Origin: Bacillota bacterium
Lineage (GTDB): Bacteria; Bacillota; Negativicutes; Sporomusales; Sporomusaceae
Reading direction: 5' to 3'
Length of the DNA: 33,296 nucleotides
Assembly: GCA_023388195.1 (NCBI GenBank)
Contig: JAEWGR010000100.1
Coordinates: forward strand, 1-33,296
This document shows, piece by piece, positions 15,010 to 23,532 of the stretch; position 1 is the stretch's first letter; every line of letters begins with the position of its first letter. Under the pieces are notes generated by a model. The model saw only the letters and a list, made by a program, of their open reading frames with translations, searched no databases and was not told where the DNA came from. A program made the translations under genes and the position numbers.

Positions 15010-15060
15010 GATAAAACTTGGCTTGTGCCAGGTCCTTTAGGACGATGGCACAAGACTTAG
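15010..15060 (-). repeat. Probable partial hairpin repeat (copy D) in the ribD leader
   Basis: On the minus strand this resembles the 3' half of copies A-C: CGTCCTAAAGGACCTGGC, then AAGCCAAGT and a T-rich stretch. It forms CTTGTGCC/GGCACAAG (15054-15047 with 15029-15022) enclosing GTCC-TAAA-GGAC. It lies between the riboswitch terminator and the ribD start, about 25 nt before the start, and could modulate the leader. Homology to the other copies is weaker. Confidence 0.4.
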
Positions 15061-15107
15061 CATATCCTTTAGATTACAGCCGTTGCATTGTACATATTCT
15101 GATGGGC

Positions 15108-15148
15108 AAATAAAAAACTGTTGATTAGCTTTGGGGCTATCAACAGTT
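15108..15148 (-). terminator. FMN riboswitch expression-platform terminator
   Basis: Minus strand AACTGTTGATAGC pairs with GCT-A-ATCAACAGTT around CCCAAA, then TTTTTTATTT. It lies 42 nt after the aptamer, as expected for ligand-induced termination. The rest of the 380-bp gap between rpe and ribD holds only the aptamer and the hairpin repeat; no coding sequence is seen. Confidence 0.92.
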
Positions 15149-15189
15149 AAAAGGAAAATTTGAGTAACTGCCATTCTGGCAGAATATAC

Positions 15190-15314
15190 GCCTTTTACCA
15201 TCCAGACTATACTGTCGGCTCTGGAATTACACCAGATCAACCGTAAAACGGCTCGCGGGCTGTACCGCCGGTCAGGAATCAAAAGATTTCTCTTTTTCAC
15301 CTTGCCCCAAAGGC
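15190..15314 (-). ncRNA. FMN riboswitch (RFN element)
   Basis: The minus strand shows the class signature: GGGGCAAGGTGAAA, then CCTGACCGGCGGTA, AGCCCGCGAGC, GATCTGGTGTAATTCCAGAG, CCGACAGTATAGTC and TGGATGG. P1 forms between GCCTTT (15314-15309) and AAAGGC (15195-15190). It precedes ribD-ribE-ribBA-ribH and is followed by an intrinsic terminator, so FMN should turn the operon off by early termination. Confidence 0.98.
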
Positions 15315-15366
15315 TTTGTATGTAATTATTTATTAGCTACTACCTATGTTACCATTAAGCGCCAAA

Positions 15367-16026
15367 TTAATCAAGTCCCCGGATGGCCTTAATTGCTGCC
15401 GCTATATCAGGGGCGCCGTATACAGCTGAGCCGGCAACCAGGATATTGGCACCGGCGGCCGCAACCTGACGGGCCGTAACGGCATTAATACCCCCGTCGA
15501 CCTCAATGTCAACCGTGAGGTTGCGGGCCGTAATCATAGCTCGCAAACGGGCTATCTTGTCAACTGCGGCCGGTATGAACTTCTGACCGCCGAAGCCCGG
15601 ATTGACGCTCATAATAAGTACCATATCAATGTCACTAAGCACTTCTTCCACTACCGAGAGCGGTGTGGACGGGTTTAAGGATACACCTGCTTTTTTACCT
15701 TGCTCTTTAATGGTTTGAATCAGACGGTGCAGATGCGGGGCTGTCTCAGCATGAACCGTAATAATATCTGCCCCGGCTTTTACAAAGGGATCAATAAAAT
15801 CCTGCGGATTGCTTACCATCAAATGCACATCAAAAGGCAATTTCGTAACAGGGCGGATGGCCGCGACAACCGGCGCACCAAAAGTAAGGTTAGGAACAAA
15901 ATGGCCGTCCATAACATCAATGTGTACCCAGTCGGCTCCGGCCTGTTCAATCTTGAGTAATTCATCAGCCAAGCGTGAAAAATCGGCAGATAAAATGGAT
16001 GGGGCAACTTTAATCGGCGTAGTCAT
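15367..16026 (-). CDS. rpe: Ribulose-phosphate 3-epimerase
   Basis: Interconverts ribulose-5-phosphate and xylulose-5-phosphate in the pentose phosphate pathway. 219 aa, TIM barrel. Motifs: A-P-S-I-L-S-A-D15-F, H35-I-D37-V-M-D-G-H-F-V-P-N (metal His and Asp), D-V-H68-L-M and E-V-D177-G-G-I (catalytic Asp). The ATG directly abuts the rsgA stop (TAGATG), with AAGAAGGG at the end of rsgA as ribosome site. Last gene of the eight-gene operon; I see no clear terminator after it before the FMN riboswitch. Confidence 0.98.
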   Translation of the reverse strand: MTTPIKVAPSILSADFSRLADELLKIEQAGADWVHIDVMDGHFVPNLTFGAPVVAAIRPVTKLPFDVHLMVSNPQDFIDPFVKAGADIITVHAETAPHLHRLIQTIKEQGKKAGVSLNPSTPLSVVEEVLSDIDMVLIMSVNPGFGGQKFIPAAVDKIARLRAMITARNLTVDIEVDGGINAVTARQVAAAGANILVAGSAVYGAPDIAAAIKAIRGLD

Positions 16027-16902
16027 CTAATAACCCTTCTTGCTTTCTCTGATTTCAGTTAAAATTTCCAGATAAGACTGGTATCTTTCCTGATGGATCA
16101 GGCCGCTGGCGACGGCCTGCTTAACAGCACACTGGGGCTCCTTGTGGTGCAGGCAGGTACTGAACTTGCAGGTTGGTGCCTGCCTGGCTATATCAGGGAA
16201 ATAGTCCATCAGATGCGCTTCTTCTATGTCGTTGAATTCTGTGAAACTAAAGCCCGGGGTATCAACAACAAAGCCGCCGCCGGTCACCGGCATAAGCTCG
16301 GCAAAGCGGGTGGTATGTTTGCCCCGGCCAATTTTATGGCTGACTTCTCCTGTCATCAGTTCCAGTCCAGGCTGAGCGGCGTTAAGGATAGTTGATTTGC
16401 CGGCACCGGAAGGACCGGCAAATACGGTAATCTTATCAAAAAGAAGCGAACGGAGCGAATCAATCCCCAGCCCCTGCTTGGCAGACACGGTAAGCACTTT
16501 ATACCCGATTTGCTCATACAGCCCGGCTAATTCGGCAACAGATTCCGTATCAGACAAATCGATTTTGTTAATGCACAGGACTATTTCCAGTTCGGAGAAC
16601 TCGGCAATAACCAGAAACTTATCCACTAAAGCCGTGTTGATGTTGGGATTGACAGCAGCAAAGGTTAAGACAACCTGATCTACATTGGCTACCATGGGCC
16701 GTTTCAACATGCTGCGGCGGGGCAGAATTTCTTCGATGATACCTTTGTCCGGGCCGGTTAAGGTATAGGTTACCTCATCACCTACCAGAAGTGAAAAGCG
16801 TTCCTTCTTAAACCGGCCACGCAGATTGCAGGTAACGATTTTACTGCCGGACTGTACATAGTAGTAACTGTTATAGGCTTTAACCACAATACCTTTCAGC
16901 AC
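16027..16902 (-). CDS. rsgA: Small-subunit ribosome assembly GTPase RsgA
   Basis: Circularly permuted GTPase acting late in 30S maturation. 291 aa. An N-terminal OB fold precedes the G domain, whose motifs come in permuted order: G4 NKID (112-115), G5-like SAKQG, G1 GPSGAGKS (163-170), then G3 DTPG (214-217). The C-terminal zinc site is C245-x4-C250-x-H252-x5-C258. GGAGG overlaps the prkC stop, 12 nt upstream. Its place between prkC and rpe is the standard Firmicutes order. Confidence 0.97.
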   Translation of the reverse strand: MLKGIVVKAYNSYYYVQSGSKIVTCNLRGRFKKERFSLLVGDEVTYTLTGPDKGIIEEILPRRSMLKRPMVANVDQVVLTFAAVNPNINTALVDKFLVIAEFSELEIVLCINKIDLSDTESVAELAGLYEQIGYKVLTVSAKQGLGIDSLRSLLFDKITVFAGPSGAGKSTILNAAQPGLELMTGEVSHKIGRGKHTTRFAELMPVTGGGFVVDTPGFSFTEFNDIEEAHLMDYFPDIARQAPTCKFSTCLHHKEPQCAVKQAVASGLIHQERYQSYLEILTEIRESKKGY

Positions 16903-16914
16903 ATGATGGGCCTC

Positions 16915-18801
16915 CTATATTGTTTGTTCCTGTAATAATTTTTCATTGATATATACCTGAACCCGTACCTGACCAATACCTTCAACCGTTTTTTCCACCC
17001 GTTCCCCGGCTTTATGGGTACCCTCATACACGATACGGCGGCCATTGGCATCTGTTACCACAATTTGCAGTGATTGACGAGCTGGGCCATCAGGCACTGT
17101 TATTTGCACCATGGCTCTTTTAACAGCTCCCGGGACGCCCTTGGCAACAGAAAAGTCAATGGCTGTACCCTCGGACACTTCTGTGGCCGGCAGTGGGTTC
17201 TGGCCGACAATGGTTCCGGGCGGATATTTGTCGTTTAGTATTTCTGTCACCTTCCCCTGTTTTAGTTTCAGGCTTTCCAGCTGGGAAGCAACAGTACTTA
17301 AGAGTGATCCCTGGAAATCAGGCAGGGTAACTTTTTTAGGACCGGCACCTTTGCTTATAACAATATCAATAGCGGTACCTTTGGTTATTTGTGCTGGCGG
17401 CCGGGGATTCTGACTGATAACCGTATCCTGCGTGGTATCCTCCGCAAATTGCTCATCAATCCGGCCAACCTTTAACCCGGAATTCTTAATTTGCAGCTCC
17501 GCATCGCGCCGGTTAAGGCCGCGCAAGTCGGGAACCACTGTTATCTCACCACCCTTGCTGACAATAATGGTGATGGTTCGCTGCTCCTTGACGGTTGTCC
17601 CCGCTTCCGGTTGCTGAGAAATAACATAACCTGCCGGGACTTTATCATTAAAAGCATCGGACACGGTGACACGAAGGTTGTTACTGCTTAAGATATTACG
17701 GGCATTGTCTACCTGTTTACCGACAACGTCCGGCACAGCCACTTCACTAAGGCTCCAGAATTTACCGAAGCCCAGGAATGCAGCCAGTGCTGAAACCACT
17801 AACAGAAAAAGCAAGCTGCCCCAGATCCAGGGCTTGGAGATTTTTGTTCCCGGCCGATTGGGCGTGAGGCCCGGTGATTGGCCCTGATTGTTAGCATTGC
17901 CCGGAGTTGCTGGTGCTGTTATCGGCGGCAGAACCTGGGTCGGAAAATCATTGCGCGATAACCGGCGGGTGCTGTCATCCCGGAGGTAATGCTGGGTTAA
18001 TTTAAAATCGGCAGTCATTTCGCCGATATCATTAAACCTGGCTGCAGGCTCTTTAGCCATGGCCTTAAGCACAATAGCCTCAATGAGCGGCGGAATATCC
18101 GGATTTAGTTCGCGCGGGGCCTTAGGCTCCTCCTGCAGATGCTTAAGGGCAATGCTGATCGGGGATTCACCGGTAAAGGGCACCTGACCTGTCAGCATTT
18201 CATAAAGAACAACGCCAAGCGAATAAATGTCTGACTTGGCACCTACGGCGGCCCCTTTGGCCTGTTCCGGCGAAAAGTAATGGACTGAGCCGATGATTGT
18301 ACCGGAGTTAGTCATTGTGGAGGAAGTAACGGCCCTGGCAATGCCAAAGTCGGTTACTTTAATGCGGCCGGAACGGGTAACCAGGATATTATGTGGTTTA
18401 ATATCACAATGTACCAGATTATTTTGATGCGCGTGTTCCAGGGCTTCTGCTATTTCAATAGCAATCCGCACCGCCGTTTCCACAGGCAAGGGGGCTTCCC
18501 GTTCAATTTTGTCTTTTAGTGTTTCTCCTGAAATGTATTCCATAATAATATAATAGGCTTGTTCATCCAGGCCAACATCGTAAATATTGACAATATTGGG
18601 ATGAGAAAGCTTGGCGGCTGCCTGGGCTTCACGCCGGAACCGGCTTACAAACTCCTCATCATCAGTAAACTGTGAGCGGAGTACTTTAACCGCTACGGAA
18701 CGGTCAAGCAGCTTATCATGTGCACGGTATACGTCGGCCATTCCCCCGCCGCCAATACGTTCCAGAATTGTGTATCGATCATCAAGTGTGCGATTGAGCA
18801 T
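16915..18801 (-). CDS. prkC: PASTA-domain Ser/Thr protein kinase
   Basis: A 628-aa membrane kinase sensing muropeptides or lipid II. Kinase domain 10-270: Gly loop GGGGMADVY (17-25), Lys39, catalytic H131-C-D133-I-K-P-H-N, D151-F-G. Note Cys in place of the usual Arg of HRD. A juxtamembrane linker rich in Pro/Asn follows, with one membrane helix near 326-346. Three PASTA repeats lie at about 355-417, 420-485 and 491-555, then a beta-rich C-terminal tail to 628. AAGGGGGTG precedes the ATG. It lies 12 nt after the PBP gene and is co-transcribed with its phosphatase, two FHA proteins and a SEDS-PBP pair, which points to control of wall synthesis. Confidence 0.97.
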   Translation of the reverse strand: MLNRTLDDRYTILERIGGGGMADVYRAHDKLLDRSVAVKVLRSQFTDDEEFVSRFRREAQAAAKLSHPNIVNIYDVGLDEQAYYIIMEYISGETLKDKIEREAPLPVETAVRIAIEIAEALEHAHQNNLVHCDIKPHNILVTRSGRIKVTDFGIARAVTSSTMTNSGTIIGSVHYFSPEQAKGAAVGAKSDIYSLGVVLYEMLTGQVPFTGESPISIALKHLQEEPKAPRELNPDIPPLIEAIVLKAMAKEPAARFNDIGEMTADFKLTQHYLRDDSTRRLSRNDFPTQVLPPITAPATPGNANNQGQSPGLTPNRPGTKISKPWIWGSLLFLLVVSALAAFLGFGKFWSLSEVAVPDVVGKQVDNARNILSSNNLRVTVSDAFNDKVPAGYVISQQPEAGTTVKEQRTITIIVSKGGEITVVPDLRGLNRRDAELQIKNSGLKVGRIDEQFAEDTTQDTVISQNPRPPAQITKGTAIDIVISKGAGPKKVTLPDFQGSLLSTVASQLESLKLKQGKVTEILNDKYPPGTIVGQNPLPATEVSEGTAIDFSVAKGVPGAVKRAMVQITVPDGPARQSLQIVVTDANGRRIVYEGTHKAGERVEKTVEGIGQVRVQVYINEKLLQEQTI

Positions 18802-18813
18802 ATATTCACCCCC

Positions 18814-20238
18814 TTATCGTAATGCCTGTACCAGGACTTCCCGTGCTGCCGGTGCGGCAATGGCGCCGCCGGAACCAGCGTTTTCCAGAACTACAGCAAT
18901 TGCAATCTGCGGATCCGCAGCCGGTGCAAAGCCAATAAACCAGGCATGAGGCGAGCCGTGCGGGTTTTCGGCTGTGCCGGTTTTACCGGCAACGGCAATA
19001 TTCCGGATTGCCGCTCCTTTGCCTGTACCTTCATTGATTACGGTGACCATCATCTGAGAAACTTGGCTGGCAAGCTGAGCATCTACCGGCGACAGCCATT
19101 TTTCCGGTGCGGCCTCTTTGATTACCGCCCCGTCAGGGGTGGTGATTTTTTGTACTAGATAGGGTTTCATCATAATCCCTCTGTTGGCAAAAGTTGCTGC
19201 CATCATAGCCATCCTCAGCGGGGTAACCAGCAAACTGCCCTGGCCAATGCCTGTTTGGGCCAAATCGCCATCCCCGAGTTTATTAAAATCCGGCAGTTTA
19301 CCGGGAATTTCAGTGATATCACCGGTAAGCGGCCGGGAAAACCCATACCGCTCAAAACTTCTGGCCAGTTTCGCAGACCCCAGGTCCAGAGCCAGTTGGC
19401 CGAAAGTTACATTGCAGGATACTGCCAGAGCCTCTTCCAGATTGAGTTTGCCATGGGCTTTGTTACCAGACTCGGGCAGCACATAATCAGGTCCGATTTT
19501 AAGGGCCCCGGCACAATTGAACTCACGTTTGCCTGTGGCAATTTGTTCGGACAACGCCGTTTCGGCCACAAGAACCTTGATAATCGAACCTGGTGGATAT
19601 AAGCCCTGCGTTGCCCGGTTAAGGAGCGGACTGCTCTCAGCCTGAGAGATATCCTGCCAATTGGCGTCAAGGCTGCCTGGATTAAAACCGGGACGGCTGA
19701 CCAAGGCTAAAATAGCCCCTGTCCTGGGGGATATGGCGACAATCGCACCACGGTTATCGCCCAGCGCCCGATAGGCAGCCTGCTGCAGCCGCGTATCCAA
19801 TGTCAGGGTAATGTTGTTTCCCGGATTATTTTTTAATAACTGACTAATCGCGCCTAACCGGCGTTCCGGGGCTATCTGACCGGACAGATAGCCGTCATAG
19901 GTGCTTTCAACTCCGGTTTTACCGTATTTGGGGCTGTCATAGCCGACTACATGCGCAAATAATGCGCCCCCGGGATATTCGCGGGTATACTCCTGCTGAG
20001 CTGTTTGTTTACTTATAGCAATTATCTTGCCCTGGCTATCGGTAATCAGGCCGCGTTCGACCTTGCGGGCTGCCTCGGCAGTGCGCCGGTTAAGAGGGTT
20101 AAAGGCCAGGCTGTTGCCCTCAATAACCTGAAGATAGGTAATATAACCCAGCAATGTTACCAGCAAGCCGATGGAGAATAGGGCAACTTTATAGATATTC
20201 CGGCGTATTGGCTGTTCCTGGCTGATTTTATTTTTCAT
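18814..20238 (-). CDS. Class B penicillin-binding protein (PbpA/FtsI family), 474 aa
   Basis: Monofunctional peptidoglycan transpeptidase with one N-terminal membrane anchor (about 15-37). The active-site motifs are complete: S218-I-I-K221 (in PPGSIIK), S274-C-N276 and K419-T-G421. It is shorter than SpoVD or FtsI and lacks PASTA repeats, closest in build to the PbpA type that pairs with a RodA/FtsW protein. I start at ATG 20238, which overlaps the end of the SEDS gene by 11 nt; the open frame extends to 20313 inside that gene without a better site. A GGAGG lies 12 nt upstream. Likely coupled translation with its partner. Confidence 0.93.
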   Translation of the reverse strand: MKNKISQEQPIRRNIYKVALFSIGLLVTLLGYITYLQVIEGNSLAFNPLNRRTAEAARKVERGLITDSQGKIIAISKQTAQQEYTREYPGGALFAHVVGYDSPKYGKTGVESTYDGYLSGQIAPERRLGAISQLLKNNPGNNITLTLDTRLQQAAYRALGDNRGAIVAISPRTGAILALVSRPGFNPGSLDANWQDISQAESSPLLNRATQGLYPPGSIIKVLVAETALSEQIATGKREFNCAGALKIGPDYVLPESGNKAHGKLNLEEALAVSCNVTFGQLALDLGSAKLARSFERYGFSRPLTGDITEIPGKLPDFNKLGDGDLAQTGIGQGSLLVTPLRMAMMAATFANRGIMMKPYLVQKITTPDGAVIKEAAPEKWLSPVDAQLASQVSQMMVTVINEGTGKGAAIRNIAVAGKTGTAENPHGSPHAWFIGFAPAADPQIAIAVVLENAGSGGAIAAPAAREVLVQALR

Positions 20239-21493
20239 GGGGCACTGTCGCCTCCGATATGGCAAATAACATACCCAGCAGGATAAAGCTGGAGACCATG
20301 GAACTGCCGCCATAGCTGATGAGCGGTAATGTTATCCCGGTCAACGGCAAAAATTTGGTTACGCCGCCGATGATAAGAAAGGTTTGCAGCGCTGTCAGAA
20401 CGGCAAGTCCGCCGGCGAGCAGCATCGTAAATGATGTTGCTGCGGTCAGCGCTGTGCGAAAGGCCCGGTATACAATGAGAATATAAGCAATGATGACGGC
20501 GGCTGAACCGGCTAGTCCCAGTTCTTCTCCGATAGCGGCAAATATAAAATCGGTGTGTACCTCAGGAATTATATTCGGATAACCATAAGTCAGACCGCTT
20601 CCCAGTATCCCGCCTGAACCAAAAGCAAATAGTGACTGGACAATCTGATAGGCACGGCCATTGGGATCGGCCCAGGGATTAAGCCAGATATCAATCCGGA
20701 CTTGTACATGGGGAAACACCAGATAACACATAACTGAACCTACGAAAAACAGGCCAAGTGCCAACACTACATAACTGAGTCTGCCACTGGCCATATAGGC
20801 CATGATTACGGTAGTGCCGAAATATAACAAGGCCGATCCCAGGTCCCGCTGGACAATAAGCATAGCCATGGTTAACCCCCATAACGCCAGCAGCGGTGCG
20901 ATAAACCGGGGATGAGGCAGGGTGAACGGGCCATAATGCCTGGTGGCAAAGGTTAGGAGCTGTTGCCTTTCACTTAAATAGGCCGCCAAAAACAGGATAA
21001 TAAGCAGTTTGGCAAACTCGGAGGGCTGAAATCGCACCGGACCCAGAATAACCCAGTTTTTGTTACCGCCAATATCGACGCCCAGCGTGATGGTAAGCAA
21101 TAATAAAGCAATGCCCGCCAGACCGCATATATATTTATATTTGGCAATTGCTTGGGCCTGACGGAAAATATGACCGGTAAAGGCGAAAGCTATGAGTCCT
21201 GCCGTCAGCCATAATGCCTGCGGGAAAAACAAATCCGGCCGCAGCCGTAAGATCATTGTTAACCCAATAGAGGCTAACAATACTGCCAGCGGCAACAGCA
21301 GCGGGTCAGCACTGGCTGAAGATACACGCATGCCAGCGGCTGTTGCTGTCCACAATAAAATCAAGCCGCTTATTGCCCCCAGACCCTGATAACTAAACTG
21401 ATTATTTGCTAACGTAACTGCGAGATAGCCATTGATCAGCACCAGACCGGCCAGAAGCAGCAACCCTAATTCGGTGACTCTTATCTGCTTCAT
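20228..21493 (-). CDS. FtsW/RodA/SpoVE family (SEDS) peptidoglycan glycosyltransferase
   Basis: A 421-aa polytopic membrane protein with about ten helices that polymerises lipid II. The C-terminal signature L-P-L-T-G-I-T-L-P-L-I-S-Y-G-G-S-S is complete, and W-x-x-L-G-P-V-R-F-Q-P-S-E-F-A-K is typical of the family. It starts 2 nt after the phosphatase stop and overlaps the PBP gene, so the two form a SEDS-PBP unit. Sequence alone does not tell FtsW (division) from RodA (elongation); the FHA/kinase context favours the RodA-like role known from Actinobacteria. Confidence 0.94.
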   Translation of the reverse strand: MKQIRVTELGLLLLAGLVLINGYLAVTLANNQFSYQGLGAISGLILLWTATAAGMRVSSASADPLLLPLAVLLASIGLTMILRLRPDLFFPQALWLTAGLIAFAFTGHIFRQAQAIAKYKYICGLAGIALLLLTITLGVDIGGNKNWVILGPVRFQPSEFAKLLIILFLAAYLSERQQLLTFATRHYGPFTLPHPRFIAPLLALWGLTMAMLIVQRDLGSALLYFGTTVIMAYMASGRLSYVVLALGLFFVGSVMCYLVFPHVQVRIDIWLNPWADPNGRAYQIVQSLFAFGSGGILGSGLTYGYPNIIPEVHTDFIFAAIGEELGLAGSAAVIIAYILIVYRAFRTALTAATSFTMLLAGGLAVLTALQTFLIIGGVTKFLPLTGITLPLISYGGSSMVSSFILLGMLFAISEATVPHEK

Positions 21494-21495
21494 AG

Positions 21496-22209
21496 TTAGT
21501 CCCTGTATTCCACAATAATTGCCGTAATGTTGTCATAGCCGCCGGCCTGGATAGCTTGCTCGACAAGTTTGTTGACTGCTTGTTGCGGATGGGCATGTTG
21601 TAAACAGATACTAAGTATATCTTTCTCTGATACCATGTTGGTTAACCCATCTGTACATAGCAATAGACGGTCTTCAGGTTGTTGTAAAAAACTTCCTGTA
21701 TCAACACTGATTGTATCACTGGTACCGACGGCTCTGGTCAGAATATTCCGGTGTGGGTGTACCAGGGCTTCTTCCTCTGTGATGCTGCCGCTTTGCACTA
21801 ATTCGGCAACAAGAGAGTGGTCGACAGTTATTTGTCGCAGTTGATTTTCCCTGATTAGATACAACCGGCTGTCACCCGCATGTCCCCAGTATATACTGGT
21901 TCCATCCGTATACACGGCTGTAACCGTAGTACCCATACCCAGGCACTCACTTTTTGCCTGGGCCATTTGGTAAATGATTGAATTGGCTTGAATAATGGCT
22001 GCTTTCAGATTTTGTTCCCAGTCAGAAGGCTGTCGGCAATTTTTAATGTATTCCTGAATGGTACTGGCTCCCAGGCTGCTGGCAATTTCACCAGCAACAT
22101 GGCCCCCCATACCGTCGGCAACTACAAATAAATGCGGCGGCGCGAAAATAAAACTATCTTCATTGGTTTTTCGTACCATACCGATGTCTGACTGTGCAAA
22201 TGCCAGCAT
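21496..22209 (-). CDS. stp: PP2C-family Ser/Thr phosphatase
   Basis: A 237-aa metal-dependent phosphatase expected to reverse PrkC phosphorylation. Motifs: S-D8-I-G, N16-E-D18-S, V-A-D32-G-M-G-G-H-V-A-G-E, L-C-T-D-G-L-T-N and G-Y-D-N-I-T. No membrane segment, so it is cytoplasmic. I start at ATG 22209, with GAGGTGA 5 nt upstream; a GTG at 22218 overlaps the stop of the upstream FHA gene (GTGA) and would swallow that site. Two nt separate it from the SEDS gene. Confidence 0.95.
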   Translation of the reverse strand: MLAFAQSDIGMVRKTNEDSFIFAPPHLFVVADGMGGHVAGEIASSLGASTIQEYIKNCRQPSDWEQNLKAAIIQANSIIYQMAQAKSECLGMGTTVTAVYTDGTSIYWGHAGDSRLYLIRENQLRQITVDHSLVAELVQSGSITEEEALVHPHRNILTRAVGTSDTISVDTGSFLQQPEDRLLLCTDGLTNMVSEKDILSICLQHAHPQQAVNKLVEQAIQAGGYDNITAIIVEYRD

Positions 22210-22214
22210 GGAAG

Positions 22215-22688
22215 TCACCTCACAAACTTAAGAGTAACTGCTCCGATTTGTATGATATCGCCGTCCGCGAGAGCAGTCTCTTCTTCTATCCGTTGACCAT
22301 TGAGCAATGTACCGTTTGTGCTGTTTAAATCAGCTATTAGGTACGTTTGTTTCGATGTAGATATACAGGCATGTTCGTAAGAAACAATGGAATCATCAAT
22401 AACAACATCATTATGTTGACTGCGTCCCAGGGCCAAGCTTTCGGCTATGGGATATACAGTTTGTGCTAACAGGTTCTTGCTGTCATCAATAACCAACAGT
22501 GTCGGCTGTTCATTTCTGCCGGTATCCCCTTCCGGCCAGGAAACTGCTTGAACCTGAGGGGCCGTCTGCCGGATTAAATCTTTGGCGGCAATTTTTATTA
22601 CACGATACAAGAAATAATAGAGCAGTAATACCAGGGTATATTGCAAGGTGATTGCAACAATACTGAGCAAATGTATGTTACCAGGCAA
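22215..22688 (-). CDS. FHA-domain protein with N-terminal membrane helix (FhaB-like)
   Basis: A 157-aa protein: a membrane helix at about 8-28, a short linker, and a C-terminal FHA domain that binds phosphothreonine. FHA residues visible are L-G-R-S-Q-H-N-D-V-V-I, S-x-x-H-A, and N-S-T-N-G-T-L-L-N-G. It begins with TTG, one base after the stop of the larger FHA gene, with GAGGTGA 7 nt upstream. The layout matches FhaB of the actinobacterial pknB operon, but a direct relation is inferred from order and architecture. Confidence 0.88.
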   Translation of the reverse strand: MPGNIHLLSIVAITLQYTLVLLLYYFLYRVIKIAAKDLIRQTAPQVQAVSWPEGDTGRNEQPTLLVIDDSKNLLAQTVYPIAESLALGRSQHNDVVIDDSIVSYEHACISTSKQTYLIADLNSTNGTLLNGQRIEEETALADGDIIQIGAVTLKFVR

Positions 22689-22689
22689 T

Positions 22690-23451
22690 TCACTTCACCT
22701 CGTATAAAATCACAGTATTGCCTACTTTGATTCTGTCGCCATTTTTTAATTGCTTGTGGGTAATACGGTGACTGCCGACATAAGTGCCATTTAGACTTTT
22801 GGCATCATGCAGAACATGACAGCCATCTTCGTAAACAATATATGCATGCAGCCGTGATGTATTCATATCAGTCAGCGGCATTTCATTCGTATTCCGGCGG
22901 CCAAGGTTGATTCTATTGGCGGTACAGTCGACTTTAAGGCCGGCGTCAAGTCCCTCAATTACTGTCAATAGCCCATGCAGTAGCCGGGCCGGCGGATCAA
23001 CCGGCAATGATGGATTGAGTTTGTCAAATATCCGGGTATCACTGCTCACGCTTTCCGCAGGCGCACTGCTTACTTCCCCGGGAATATCGGTGAAACTACT
23101 GATAACCCGCAATGCCTGCCTAGTTAGTTTTTCATCAGCAAACAGCTCAATCTGGGGACTGCCGGACATGGTGTAGCCTTTCCGCCGGCTCTCCTCAGTC
23201 AAATAGGCTGACAGTTCACCACATACCGCAGGTGCAAAAGGAGCCAGCCGCTCATACTCTTCCTGGCTTACATAGATTGAGTAATGATTAGGCACATATA
23301 CCTGGGATACGCCTACAGTACGCTCATCTTCCAGCAGACGGCCCAGATATCTGGCAATCTCCACTGGCTGTAAACCACTGGTAAACTGTTTGTTAAAAAA
23401 ACCTTCGATATATTTTTCAAAAAAGCTTTCGATATTGCGGACAAACTTCAA
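22690..23451 (-). CDS. DUF3662 and FHA-domain protein (FhaA-like)
   Basis: A 253-aa protein. Residues about 1-115 match the DUF3662 region found at the start of actinobacterial FhaA (E-x-F-F-E-K-Y-I-E-G-F-F-N and Q-P-V-E-I-A-R-Y-L). A linker leads to a C-terminal FHA domain (L-G-R-R-N-T-N-E, S-R-L-H-A, K-S-L-N-G-T-Y-V-G). I start at TTG 23451, with CGGGAG 9 nt upstream; the GTG at 23484 lies only about 10 nt from the predicted transcription start. First gene of the operon; likely a reader of PrkC-phosphorylated proteins. Confidence 0.87.
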   Translation of the reverse strand: MKFVRNIESFFEKYIEGFFNKQFTSGLQPVEIARYLGRLLEDERTVGVSQVYVPNHYSIYVSQEEYERLAPFAPAVCGELSAYLTEESRRKGYTMSGSPQIELFADEKLTRQALRVISSFTDIPGEVSSAPAESVSSDTRIFDKLNPSLPVDPPARLLHGLLTVIEGLDAGLKVDCTANRINLGRRNTNEMPLTDMNTSRLHAYIVYEDGCHVLHDAKSLNGTYVGSHRITHKQLKNGDRIKVGNTVILYEVK

Positions 23452-23501
23452 GTTGTAACACTCCCGCTGCTCTCGTAAATTCACAGATAAAACTTAGTCT
23501 C

Positions 23502-23530
23502 ATTATACGCGATATCACCAGTCTAGTCAA
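23502..23530 (-). promoter_or_regulatory. Strong sigma-A promoter of the FHA/kinase operon
   Basis: On the minus strand TTGACT (23530-23525), a 17-nt spacer and a consensus TATAAT (23507-23502). It lies just past the rlmN stop codon and 51 nt before the first gene. No terminator separates it from rlmN, so readthrough from the upstream cluster can add to it. Confidence 0.85.
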
Positions 23531-23532
23531 AA

